From Muribaculaceae bacterium (lineage in GTDB: Bacteria; Bacteroidota; Bacteroidia; Bacteroidales; Muribaculaceae), in NCBI GenBank assembly GCA_016290325.1, contig JAEETL010000023.1, positions 1-42,455 of the forward strand: a stretch of 42,455 nucleotides of DNA, written 5' to 3'. Each line of letters starts with the position of its first letter. Within the stretch, counting starts at the first letter, position 1. Shown piece after piece: positions 15,994 through 23,451 of this stretch. Position numbers and translations under genes: made by a program. The notes beneath the pieces were generated by a model. It searched no databases, was not told the DNA's origin, and was given only the letters and a program-made list of their open reading frames with translations.

Positions 15994-17451
15994 ATGCTTC
16001 TCGCCGAATTGTTCCCATACGCTGGACTGTTATACAACATCGTTGTGGTGTTGTATATCATCATGGTGCTTGCCGTGATTGGCGTTGTGTTGGGCGAGAA
16101 CCGCAATCCGGTGAAGTCTATCGCATGGGTGCTGGTGCTTGTTTTGCTGCCTGTTGTGGGACTGGTGGTTTACCTGATTTTCGGTCGCAGTCTTAAGGGC
16201 ATGAGGATCATTTCGCGTACAGACTTGCGCGATTTGCGCCGATTGCACAGTTTTGAGCCCCATCAGGAACAAGAGAGCATGCTGAGTGAAGATTCGCGCC
16301 AACTCATCTCGCTGGTCAATAAACTCACCGAGTCTCACTCATTTATCGGGGATGAAATCCAGACCTTTACGAGTGGTCAGGAGAAATTTGATGCCCTGAA
16401 GCGTGATATTGAGAATGCGCGCAGTTTTATTCACGTGCAGTACTTCATCATCGAGAAAGACCACGTGGGGGCTGAGCTGATCGATTTACTTATAAAAAAG
16501 GCCCATGAAGGCGTGAAGGTGCGAGTGCTTTATGACTATGTGGGGTCGTTCTATATTAGCTCCAAGGCATTGAAGCAGATGCGTGCCGCCGGTATCGAGG
16601 TCCACCCGTTCCTTGAATTGACGTTTACCACGATGGCATTCCGCATCAACTGGCGCAACCACCGCAAGATTGTCATCATTGATGGTAAAGTGGGCTATAC
16701 TGGAGGCATGAATATTGCCGACCGCTATGTCATCGGTGACAAGAATTGGGCAACACCATGGCGAGACACCCATTTGCGCGTTACAGGTGGTGCAGTTACG
16801 GCTATGCAGTATTCGTTCGCCATTGACTGGAGTTTCACTACCAGGACCTTGCTTACCGAGGAGATGCATCATGTGGAGCAAGCCGTGGTTAATCCCGCCG
16901 GCCTTCAGATTGTGCAGATGATGCGCAGTGGTCCCACCAATCGCTGGCACAACATCTCTTTTGTTTTCTTCAAGGCCATTACGTTGGCCAAGCGTTGCGT
17001 TTATATCCAAACACCGTATTTCCTGCCCAGCGATGCCCTGCTCAAGGCATTGCAGAGTGCTGCTCTAGCCGGTGTTGACGTGCGGCTGATGATACCTCGA
17101 GTGCTTGACTCGACGATGCTGCGCTTGGCTACGGGTTCCTATATCAAAGAGTGTATGCAATCAGGCATCAAGATCTATCACTATGAGCCTACAGTATTGC
17201 ATTCCAAGGTTCTCATCGTCGATGACGAGTTTGTCACGACGGGTTCCACCAATTTTGATTTCCGCAGTTTTGAGCATAATTTTGAATTCAATATGCTCAT
17301 TTATAGCAAGCGGTACAACGAACAGATGAAGGCGATATTTGAGAACGATATGAAGCAGTGTACCCGTTTGAGTTTGGGTCAGTGGAAAAAGCGCCCGCTC
17401 ATTCAAAAAGCACTGGAATCAGTCGTGCGCCTAATCAGTCCAATCTTATAA
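15994..17451 (+). CDS. cls: Cardiolipin synthase / phospholipase D family protein
   Basis: The product has 485 residues, the usual length for bacterial cardiolipin synthases. Two N-terminal transmembrane segments (about residues 12-32 and 41-62, PLDc_N type) are followed by two HKD motifs: H223-x-K225 in NHRKIVIIDG and H403-x-K405 in HSKVLIVDD, each with a downstream GGMN or GSTNFD element. The family joins phosphatidyl groups to make cardiolipin at the inner face of the cytoplasmic membrane. The ispE start codon follows 8 nt after the stop, so the two genes are probably co-transcribed. Substrate choice among PLD-family enzymes cannot be proved from sequence alone. Confidence 0.88.
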   Translation: MLLAELFPYAGLLYNIVVVLYIIMVLAVIGVVLGENRNPVKSIAWVLVLVLLPVVGLVVYLIFGRSLKGMRIISRTDLRDLRRLHSFEPHQEQESMLSEDSRQLISLVNKLTESHSFIGDEIQTFTSGQEKFDALKRDIENARSFIHVQYFIIEKDHVGAELIDLLIKKAHEGVKVRVLYDYVGSFYISSKALKQMRAAGIEVHPFLELTFTTMAFRINWRNHRKIVIIDGKVGYTGGMNIADRYVIGDKNWATPWRDTHLRVTGGAVTAMQYSFAIDWSFTTRTLLTEEMHHVEQAVVNPAGLQIVQMMRSGPTNRWHNISFVFFKAITLAKRCVYIQTPYFLPSDALLKALQSAALAGVDVRLMIPRVLDSTMLRLATGSYIKECMQSGIKIYHYEPTVLHSKVLIVDDEFVTTGSTNFDFRSFEHNFEFNMLIYSKRYNEQMKAIFENDMKQCTRLSLGQWKKRPLIQKALESVVRLISPIL

Positions 17452-17459
17452 TCCAAGCA

Positions 17460-18284
17460 ATGATCACATTCCCCAACGCTAAAATCAATCTAGGCCTGAA
17501 TATTGTTGAGCGCCGTCAAGATGGCTATCATAATATCGAGACCGTGTTTTTCCCTGTGCCCCTAAGCGATGTGCTCGAAATCGTGCCAGCCAGTGAGGGC
17601 GACACGACGACACTCACGTGCTATGGCAACGGTGTGGACTGCCCTCCCGAGAAAAACCTCGTCATGAAGGCCTATAAGCTGCTTCAGGAAGGTTACAGCT
17701 TGCCTCCAGTGGCCATGCACTTGTATAAACACATTCCCGATGGCGCTGGACTGGGAGGTGGCTCGAGTGATGCCGCCCACGCCTTGATCATGCTCAACCA
17801 GATGTTTGAACTGGGAATTCAGGATGCCGATTTGGCCGCGATGGCCGCGACACTGGGTGCCGACTGCGCCTTCTTCATCTATAACCGCCCCATGCTGGCA
17901 ACAGGCATCGGTGACGTGCTGTCACCTATTGATGTGGATCTAAAGGGCAAGACCCTGCTGCTGGTCAAGCCTCCCGTGGGCGTGGATACCCGCACGGCCT
18001 ACAGCCGTGTCGTTCCTCAGCAACCCGCATTGGCGCTTACCGACATCATTTCCCGTCCCATTGAGGCTTGGGATGGACTGTTGGTTAACGATTTTGAGCC
18101 TAGCGTGTTTGCCGCTCTGCCCCAGTTGTGGCTTATCAAAGCGGCCTTGCTCGACGCGGGTGCGCAATATGCTGCCATGTCAGGCTCAGGGTCAACGGTA
18201 TTCGGCATTTTTAATGATGACAAACTGGCAGAACAGGCGGCTGACACTTTTACCGATTGCGCCACCTTTGTCCTTTCGCTCTAG
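17460..18284 (+). CDS. ispE: 4-diphosphocytidyl-2-C-methyl-D-erythritol kinase
   Basis: The product has 274 residues from the ATG at 17460. The frame is open further upstream but there overlaps the phospholipase D gene, and MITFPNAKINLGLN is the typical IspE start. GHMP-kinase features are clear: the PNAKINLGLNI strand with the catalytic-site Lys, the glycine-rich ATP loop PDGAGLGGGSSDAA (about residues 95-108) and the C-terminal MSGSGSTVFGIF motif. The enzyme phosphorylates CDP-methylerythritol in the MEP pathway to isoprenoid precursors, in the cytoplasm. It is close to the family's usual 280 or so residues. Confidence 0.95.
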   Translation: MITFPNAKINLGLNIVERRQDGYHNIETVFFPVPLSDVLEIVPASEGDTTTLTCYGNGVDCPPEKNLVMKAYKLLQEGYSLPPVAMHLYKHIPDGAGLGGGSSDAAHALIMLNQMFELGIQDADLAAMAATLGADCAFFIYNRPMLATGIGDVLSPIDVDLKGKTLLLVKPPVGVDTRTAYSRVVPQQPALALTDIISRPIEAWDGLLVNDFEPSVFAALPQLWLIKAALLDAGAQYAAMSGSGSTVFGIFNDDKLAEQAADTFTDCATFVLSL

Positions 18285-18342
18285 TTTGGATGAGAGGCAC
18301 GTCAATGATTTACACCATTTGACTGGTTTTGGGACTGACGAG

Positions 18343-18363
18343 AGCCGCCTTGGAGCGGTTTTT
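18343..18363 (+). terminator. Terminator hairpin after ispE
   Basis: A 6-bp stem (18343-18348 with 18355-18360) around CTTGGA runs directly into TTTT, about 60 nt after the ispE stop. It separates ispE from the chaperone genes. Confidence 0.55.
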
Positions 18364-18405
18364 GTAGTTTTATTTTGGTATAACGAATTCTAACTCAACA
18401 ACAAT

Positions 18406-18990
18406 ATGTCTAAGAAAAACAAAAAGAATCAAAAAGACGAAGAGGTTAAGGTCACTCACGACGAGATCCTTGAAGAGGAGAATGTCCAGGAGCAGACCCA
18501 AGAGCCTGAAGCTGAAAAGGAGAATGATGTTGACCCTGCTAAGAAGATAGAAGAACTTGAGGCACAGCTCGAACATGAGAAGAAAGAATACTTGTTCCTC
18601 ATGGCTGACTTCGAGAATTTCCGCAAGCGCACCATTAAGGAGAAAGCCGATCTCATCAAGAATGGAACCGAGGGTGCGATGCGAGATCTGCTGCCTGTTG
18701 TCGATGACTTGGAGCGTGCTCTTGATGCCATCAACAAGGGTGGCGATTTGGATAGCCTCAAGGAGGGCGTGGATCTCATCTATAGCAAGTTTGTGAAATA
18801 CCTTGAGAGTCAGCATGTGTCGGCCATCGAGTCCACAGGCAAGGATTTTGATACCGATATTCATGAGGCCGTGACGACGTTCCCTGCACCCGACCCCTCG
18901 ATGAAGGGTAAGGTCATCGACACGACCATCAAGGGCTACATGATCAATGATAAAGTGCTGCGCCACGCCAAGGTGGTTGTCGGCAGCTGA
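18406..18990 (+). CDS. grpE: GrpE nucleotide exchange factor
   Basis: The product has 194 residues. A highly charged N-terminus (Lys/Glu-rich, about 1-50) is followed by a long coiled-coil helix (about 50-90, with LMADFENFRKRT) and the GrpE head, including the RDLLPVVDDLERAL and VGS-ending beta regions. GrpE releases ADP from DnaK and acts as a temperature-responsive dimer in the cytoplasm. The dnaJ gene follows after 63 nt; dnaK is not in the window, as is usual for this order. A TATTTTG box at 18371-18377 with CTTG 18 bp upstream may be its promoter, but the match is imperfect. Confidence 0.95.
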   Translation: MSKKNKKNQKDEEVKVTHDEILEEENVQEQTQEPEAEKENDVDPAKKIEELEAQLEHEKKEYLFLMADFENFRKRTIKEKADLIKNGTEGAMRDLLPVVDDLERALDAINKGGDLDSLKEGVDLIYSKFVKYLESQHVSAIESTGKDFDTDIHEAVTTFPAPDPSMKGKVIDTTIKGYMINDKVLRHAKVVVGS

Positions 18991-19013
18991 TAAACGATAA
19001 ACTTGAGAAAAAA

Positions 19014-19045
19014 CTAGAAACTAAGGACTAGGGTCTAGAAACTAA
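19014..19045. repeat. 11-bp direct repeat, 21 bp apart, between grpE and dnaJ
   Basis: CTAGAAACTAA occurs at 19014-19024 and 19035-19045. The 21-bp period equals two helical turns, which would suit a protein-binding site, but low-complexity leaders of this type may also arise by slippage. Confidence 0.5.
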
Positions 19046-19053
19046 TAAAAACT

Positions 19054-20226
19054 ATGGCTCAAAAAAGAGATTACTATGAGGTGTTAGGCGTGGACAAGAA
19101 TGCCACTGCCGATGACCTGAAGAAGGCCTACCGCAAACTCGCCATCCAGTATCATCCCGATAAACAGCAAGGGAAGAGCGATGTCGAGAAAAAGGCGGCT
19201 GAGGAGAAATTCAAAGAGGCTGCCGAGGCCTATAATGTACTCAGCGACCCCGATAAGCGCGCCCGCTATGACCAGTTTGGTTTTGCTGGTGAGCAAATGG
19301 GTGGTGGCGGCTATGGCGGCGGCATGTCGATGGACGACATCCTCAGGCAATTCGGCGACTTGTTCGGCGGTTTCGGTGGTTTTGGCGGCTTCGGCGACTT
19401 TTTTGGCGGCGGTGCGAGCAGTCAGGCACAGCGCGTGAAGCGCGGTACCGACCTGCGTGTGCGCGTCAAGATGACCTTGTCCGAGATTGCCAAGGGCGCC
19501 GAGAAAAAGCTGCGCATCCCGCGCATGAAGTCATGTGACCATTGCCACGGCACTGGCGCCAAGAACGGCACTGCGCTTGAGACCTGCCCAACTTGCGGCG
19601 GTACGGGCGTGGAGACCCGCATGCAGCGCACCATGTTCGGCACCATGCAGTCCCAGAGCGTGTGCCACACCTGTGGCGGCAGTGGCAAGCGCATCAAGGA
19701 AACATGCCCCCATTGCAGCGGCAAGGGACTTGTGCGCAAGGAAGAGGTCGTGAGCATCAGCATTCCCGCTGGCGTATCCGACGGCATGACGCTGCGCATG
19801 GGTCGCCAGGGTAATGATGCTCCTGGTGGCGGTGTGCCCGGTGACCTGCTCGTGGTTATCGAGGAAGTGCGTGATGCTCAACTCACCCGCGATGGTAATG
19901 ACCTCATCTACAACCTCATGCTGGATATTCCCACGGCAGTGCTCGGCGGTAAGGTGGAAGTGCCTACAGTCGATGGCAAAGCACGTGTCACCATCAAGCC
20001 CGGTACCCAGCCTGGTAGCATCCTGCGCTTGCGCGGCAAAGGTCTGCCCTCGCCCGAGCGCTATGGCACAGGTGACCTGCTCATTAATGTCATGGTGTAT
20101 ATGCCCGAGAAACTCAACGACAAGGAGAAGGAGGCCATCACCACCCTGCAGGGCGGTGAGCATGTCAAGCCCAGCGACAGCGACAAGAGCCGCATTTTCT
20201 CCCGTCTGCGCCATATCTTTGACTAA
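19054..20226 (+). CDS. dnaJ: Chaperone DnaJ (type I J-domain co-chaperone)
   Basis: The product has 390 residues. The N-terminal J domain carries HPD at residues 34-36, the motif that stimulates DnaK ATPase. A Gly/Phe-rich linker (about 75-125) follows, then a zinc domain with four CxxCxGxG repeats (first at Cys161: [32 protein letters not shown]), and the C-terminal substrate-binding sandwich. This is the full class I architecture. It acts with DnaK and GrpE in cytoplasmic protein folding. The next gene begins 14 nt after its stop, implying an operon grpE-dnaJ-pseudouridine synthase. Confidence 0.96.
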   Translation: MAQKRDYYEVLGVDKNATADDLKKAYRKLAIQYHPDKQQGKSDVEKKAAEEKFKEAAEAYNVLSDPDKRARYDQFGFAGEQMGGGGYGGGMSMDDILRQFGDLFGGFGGFGGFGDFFGGGASSQAQRVKRGTDLRVRVKMTLSEIAKGAEKKLRIPRMKSCDHCHGTGAKNGTALETCPTCGGTGVETRMQRTMFGTMQSQSVCHTCGGSGKRIKETCPHCSGKGLVRKEEVVSISIPAGVSDGMTLRMGRQGNDAPGGGVPGDLLVVIEEVRDAQLTRDGNDLIYNLMLDIPTAVLGGKVEVPTVDGKARVTIKPGTQPGSILRLRGKGLPSPERYGTGDLLINVMVYMPEKLNDKEKEAITTLQGGEHVKPSDSDKSRIFSRLRHIFD

Positions 20227-20240
20227 AAATACTATATCAA

Positions 20241-21164
20241 ATGGGACGACAGCATAACCACCGCGTGCCCCGCAACGATGACAAGGCCATCGTGCGTGAG
20301 GTCAAGCAGCCCGACAAGTTGCTCAATTTTGTCATGCACTGCCTGGACGGCATCAGCCGCAACAAGGCCAAGGCCATTTTGAGCCATGGAGGCGTCACTG
20401 TTGACGGGCAGGTACAGACCCATGTCGATTACCCGCTAGATGAGGGATGCGTGGTGAGCATTCGCCGCCATGCCCGCCCGTCATCGGCCAATAATCCCTA
20501 CTACCGCATTGTCTATGAGGATCGTTGGATTGTGGTGGTGGATAAGCAGCAGGGCGTGCTGTCGATGCCTGTGGGAGCCGGTAGCCTGAACATGAAAACG
20601 CTGCTGGACCGTCATTTTACCGAGACACATCAGCGTTGCACGGCCCATGTGGTGCATCGCTTGGATGTGCGCACGTCGGGACTCATGGTTTATGCCAAGA
20701 GCGTGGATGTCCAACAACAGATGACCGCCGATTGGCACAGCACGATTATAGACCGTCGCTATGTCGCTGTGGTCGAGGGCATCATGGAGCAGCCTCAAGG
20801 TAAGGTCGAGAGCTGGCTGCATGACACCGAGCGCATGGTGGTCGTGAGCAGCCCCGTTGACGATGGCGGCAAGTTTGCCGCTACCGAGTGGGAACTCATT
20901 GAGCCCGGCCCTGAGCGCTCATTGCTCTTTTTGCACTTGCTCACGGGGCGAAAGAACCAAATCCGCGTCCACATGGCCGACATCGGGCATCCCGTGGTGG
21001 GCGACGGCAAGTATGGGCATCAGGACGACCCAGGCAAGCGCATGTGCCTGCATGCGTTTAAACTTGCGTTCTACCATCCCGTTACTGGCGAGCCATTAGT
21101 CTTTGAGACACCCATCCCGCGCTATTTTGGCACCGCCCTTCACAAGAAAACCGTACTAGAATAA
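20241..21164 (+). CDS. RluA-family ribosomal RNA pseudouridine synthase
   Basis: The product has 307 residues. An N-terminal S4 RNA-binding region (about 23-70, KAKAILSHGGVTVDG) precedes the RluA catalytic domain. The predicted catalytic Asp142 lies in HRLDVRTSG, and later family motifs RKNQIRVHMADIGHPVVGDGKYG are visible in pieces. The family isomerises uridines in 23S rRNA (RluC/RluD type) or tRNA; the exact site cannot be told. It is likely translated from the grpE-dnaJ transcript and is followed by a hairpin terminator. Confidence 0.9.
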   Translation: MGRQHNHRVPRNDDKAIVREVKQPDKLLNFVMHCLDGISRNKAKAILSHGGVTVDGQVQTHVDYPLDEGCVVSIRRHARPSSANNPYYRIVYEDRWIVVVDKQQGVLSMPVGAGSLNMKTLLDRHFTETHQRCTAHVVHRLDVRTSGLMVYAKSVDVQQQMTADWHSTIIDRRYVAVVEGIMEQPQGKVESWLHDTERMVVVSSPVDDGGKFAATEWELIEPGPERSLLFLHLLTGRKNQIRVHMADIGHPVVGDGKYGHQDDPGKRMCLHAFKLAFYHPVTGEPLVFETPIPRYFGTALHKKTVLE

Positions 21165-21173
21165 AAATACCAT

Positions 21174-21208
21174 AAATACTATTTATTTTTGAAGAATAGA
21201 TAGTATTT
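21174..21208 (+). terminator. Terminator hairpin after the pseudouridine synthase
   Basis: AAATACTAT (21174-21182) pairs with ATAGTATTT (21200-21208), followed by further T residues. The T-tract runs directly into the -33 box of the next promoter. Confidence 0.6.
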
Positions 21209-21239
21209 TTTGCTTTTTTAATTTTTTATACTATCTTTG
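21209..21239 (+). promoter_or_regulatory. Bacteroidetes-type promoter for the LRR-dockerin gene
   Basis: TTTG (21209-21212), a 19-bp spacer and TATCTTTG (21232-21239) match both boxes. Transcription would begin near 21246, leaving a leader of about 160 nt. Confidence 0.8.
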
Positions 21240-21247
21240 TTGCGCGC

Positions 21248-21407
21248 GTCGCATAAGGGGGTATCCCTTAGCGGCGGGCAGTTGTACTATTCACGAGAAG
21301 AAAGCGCGTTGTCCCGCGGAGGACAAACTAAGTCCCTGCGCTTTTGAACTACTAATACTTTAACGCCAAATTCGAGGGACGCAGGAGGCACCAAAACCAT
21401 TATCCTT
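21248..21407 (+). promoter_or_regulatory. Structured 5' leader, candidate RNA regulatory element
   Basis: The leader is GC-rich, unlike the usual A/T-rich leaders around it. Helix I: GTCGC (21248-21252) with GCGGC (21271-21275), continuing as TAAGGG (21254-21259) with CCCTTA (21265-21270). Helix II: AAAGCGC (21301-21307) with GCGCTTT (21338-21344), enclosing TTGTCC (21309-21314) paired with GGACAA (21321-21326). GTCCCT (21332-21337) can also pair with AGGGAC (21375-21380), close to the start codon, as a pseudoknot or alternative fold. No known riboswitch class is recognised. It could control the LRR gene or be an independent small RNA. Confidence 0.55.
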
Positions 21408-23159
21408 ATGAAACCTCATTATCTTTATCTTAAAACATTGCTTTTGCTGCTCTTGCTAGCGGGAACGGCAGTAACTGCCAGCGCCTATGACTTCTACAAA
21501 GATGGCATCTACTACAATAGAACAAGTAGTTCAACCGTTGAAGTCACAGGCGATTTTGAAGAAGATTCACCTTGTATTGCAATCGATGAAACTAATTACA
21601 GTGGAAGGGTAGATATTCCCCGTCAAGTCACATATAATGGTGTGACTTACACTGTTGATGCTATTGGAGCCCATGCATTTAAGAATTCAGGCATTAGTTA
21701 CCTTGTCATTCCCGCTACTGTGGAAGATATTGGTTATCATGCCTTTGAGGGATGTGGCTTCTCTTCAATTGAGTGCTATTCAACAGAACCAGGGATTATG
21801 AGTACTTGGGGCTGGGGTACTGATTATGTTGCAGGATCGGCTGATTGCCTATATGTTTTGCCTAGTGTATTATCGGATTTTCAAGATAGTTTTAGATGGC
21901 AGGGGTATTGCAGAAACATCATGGCGTTGGATGTCGTCATGATTAACTCCACCAATTTCCCTGATGCGAATTTCCGCAATTATCTTCTCTCACTCTATCC
22001 TGATGGATACCTTACTCAATATGACATCGCCAATATGACATCCCTAAGCGTGTATAGTAAGGGTATCGCCAACATGAAGGGTATTGAGTTCTTTACCGAA
22101 TTGAAGGAACTGCGTTGCTGGGGTAACTCGTTTACCTCGCTTGACTTGTACGCTAATACCAAACTGACTTATCTGGATTGTGCCCCCAACTCAAACCTTA
22201 CCTCACTTTACTTGTCAAATTGCTCAGAATTGCAGACCCTAATCTGCTATTCCACCAAGCTAACCTCCCTAGTAGCAAGCAATAAGCCAAATTTGACTAA
22301 GATTAATTGCAACAATTGCACCTCACTGAAACTCATCTATTGCTATAATGGCAATTTGACCACACTCAATGTTACGGGATGTACGGCGCTTGAGCGTCTG
22401 GAGTGTTATTACAACTACAATTTGGCGGAGATTACTGGTCTGGGAGACTGTACCGCCATCACTTATCTGGACTGTGAGGACTGCGCTATAACCGATTTGA
22501 GTGCTGTGAACTCGATGACCAATCTTGAGAAGTTGTACTGCCGCAACAACAAGATTTCCACGTTGACACTCAATTACAAGCCAAATTTATCTTTTGTCAG
22601 GGTTTCGGGTAACCCGAATTTGACTACGTTGCGCTGTTCTGGCAATTCTCAACTGTCCTCAGTCTATTTATATAACTGCCCGGCATTAGAGAGCGCTTGG
22701 ATTAACATGAACAATTTAAGTTCACTTGACTTGTCGGGCTGCACCTCACTGAACAATCTCTCTATCTGGCAGAACCACATCAGCGGCAATAATATGACCA
22801 ACTTAGTGAACAGCCTGCCAACAGTCCCAGGAAGCATCCCAGGCGAAATTGCTGTCCTGGACAATGTCGACGAGGGCAACGTTATAACTGACGCACAAGT
22901 GTTAACCGCCAAAAGAAAGAACTGGGTTTGCCTACGATGGACTGGAAGCACCTGGGAAAGAATCGATGTGCCCATGCCTGGTGACGTGGATGGTGATGGT
23001 GTTGTGAACATCGCCGATGTGACCGCTTTGATAGACATTCTGCTGAGTGGCGGCACTGTTCCCGCTAATGCCGACGTGGACGATGATGGCATTGTAAACA
23101 TAGCTGATGTGACAGCCCTTATCGATATGCTCCTGAGCGGCAATGCTAAGGGAGCCTAG
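21408..23159 (+). CDS. Secreted leucine-rich-repeat protein with C-terminal dockerin repeats
   Basis: The product has 583 residues. A signal peptide (about 1-26) is followed by a BspA-like LRR_5 segment (about 75-120, with AIGAHAFKNSGISYLVIP) and then a longer run of about 21-residue LRRs (about 195-470). Many of these have Cys or Asn at the ladder position (LTYLDC, LQTLICY, LTKINCNNC). The C-terminus carries a dockerin pair from Asp526 (DVDGDGVVNIAD and DVDDDGIVNIAD) like that of the C10 peptidases, without a CxxC linker. LRR proteins of this kind usually mediate binding to host proteins, glycans or other cells. Sharing a dockerin with the peptidases suggests the same docking partner; this is inference. 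Confidence 0.88.
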   Translation: MKPHYLYLKTLLLLLLLAGTAVTASAYDFYKDGIYYNRTSSSTVEVTGDFEEDSPCIAIDETNYSGRVDIPRQVTYNGVTYTVDAIGAHAFKNSGISYLVIPATVEDIGYHAFEGCGFSSIECYSTEPGIMSTWGWGTDYVAGSADCLYVLPSVLSDFQDSFRWQGYCRNIMALDVVMINSTNFPDANFRNYLLSLYPDGYLTQYDIANMTSLSVYSKGIANMKGIEFFTELKELRCWGNSFTSLDLYANTKLTYLDCAPNSNLTSLYLSNCSELQTLICYSTKLTSLVASNKPNLTKINCNNCTSLKLIYCYNGNLTTLNVTGCTALERLECYYNYNLAEITGLGDCTAITYLDCEDCAITDLSAVNSMTNLEKLYCRNNKISTLTLNYKPNLSFVRVSGNPNLTTLRCSGNSQLSSVYLYNCPALESAWINMNNLSSLDLSGCTSLNNLSIWQNHISGNNMTNLVNSLPTVPGSIPGEIAVLDNVDEGNVITDAQVLTAKRKNWVCLRWTGSTWERIDVPMPGDVDGDGVVNIADVTALIDILLSGGTVPANADVDDDGIVNIADVTALIDMLLSGNAKGA

Positions 23160-23170
23160 TTGACTAGTGC

Positions 23171-23257
23171 TGACTTGATTAAGTCAATCGATTTGGTTGA
23201 ATAACAAGAGGCTGTGTCATAATTCAACTGCTGGAATTATAACCGCCCTTCGGGTGG
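23171..23257. other. Cluster of three short hairpins after the LRR gene
   Basis: TGACTT/AAGTCA (23171-23176 with 23181-23186), ATAATTC/GAATTAT (23219-23225 with 23234-23240) and CCGCCC/GGGTGG (23243-23248 with 23252-23257) lie in sequence. The first may serve as a weak terminator of the LRR transcript. No gene is visible in 23160-23451. Confidence 0.5.
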
Positions 23258-23258
23258 A

Positions 23259-23337
23259 AAATTAAAACAAGTTTTGTATTAAAATTTTTATCTAATTTTT
23301 TAAATAATTTGTTTTAATTTCCCGTGCGATAGCACGG
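23259..23337. repeat. 12-bp inverted repeat flanking an A/T-rich core, next to a GC hairpin
   Basis: AAATTAAAACAA (23259-23270) is inverted as TTGTTTTAATTT (23309-23320) around a 38-nt A/T-rich core. It is bordered on the right by CCGTGC-GATA-GCACGG (23322-23337) and on the left by the CCGCCC/GGGTGG hairpin. The symmetrical layout resembles a small non-autonomous palindromic element, but there is no evidence of target duplication. Confidence 0.45.
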
Positions 23338-23385
23338 TCACTTAACCAAGTCATAATGATGACACCCCCTTTAAGATACAATAAG

Positions 23386-23420
23386 GAGTGGCATCCCTCT
23401 AGTTACTGGGGGTGCCACTC
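23386..23420. terminator. Bidirectional-type terminator hairpin between convergent genes
   Basis: A 12-bp stem (GAGTGGCATCCC, 23386-23397, with GGGGTGCCACTC, 23409-23420) has a loop of 11 nt. It lies 32 nt past the stop of the minus-strand gene at 23452. T-tracts are weak on both sides. Confidence 0.65.
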
Positions 23421-23451
23421 TGTGATAATGACCTATTGGGTCAACTATGTT

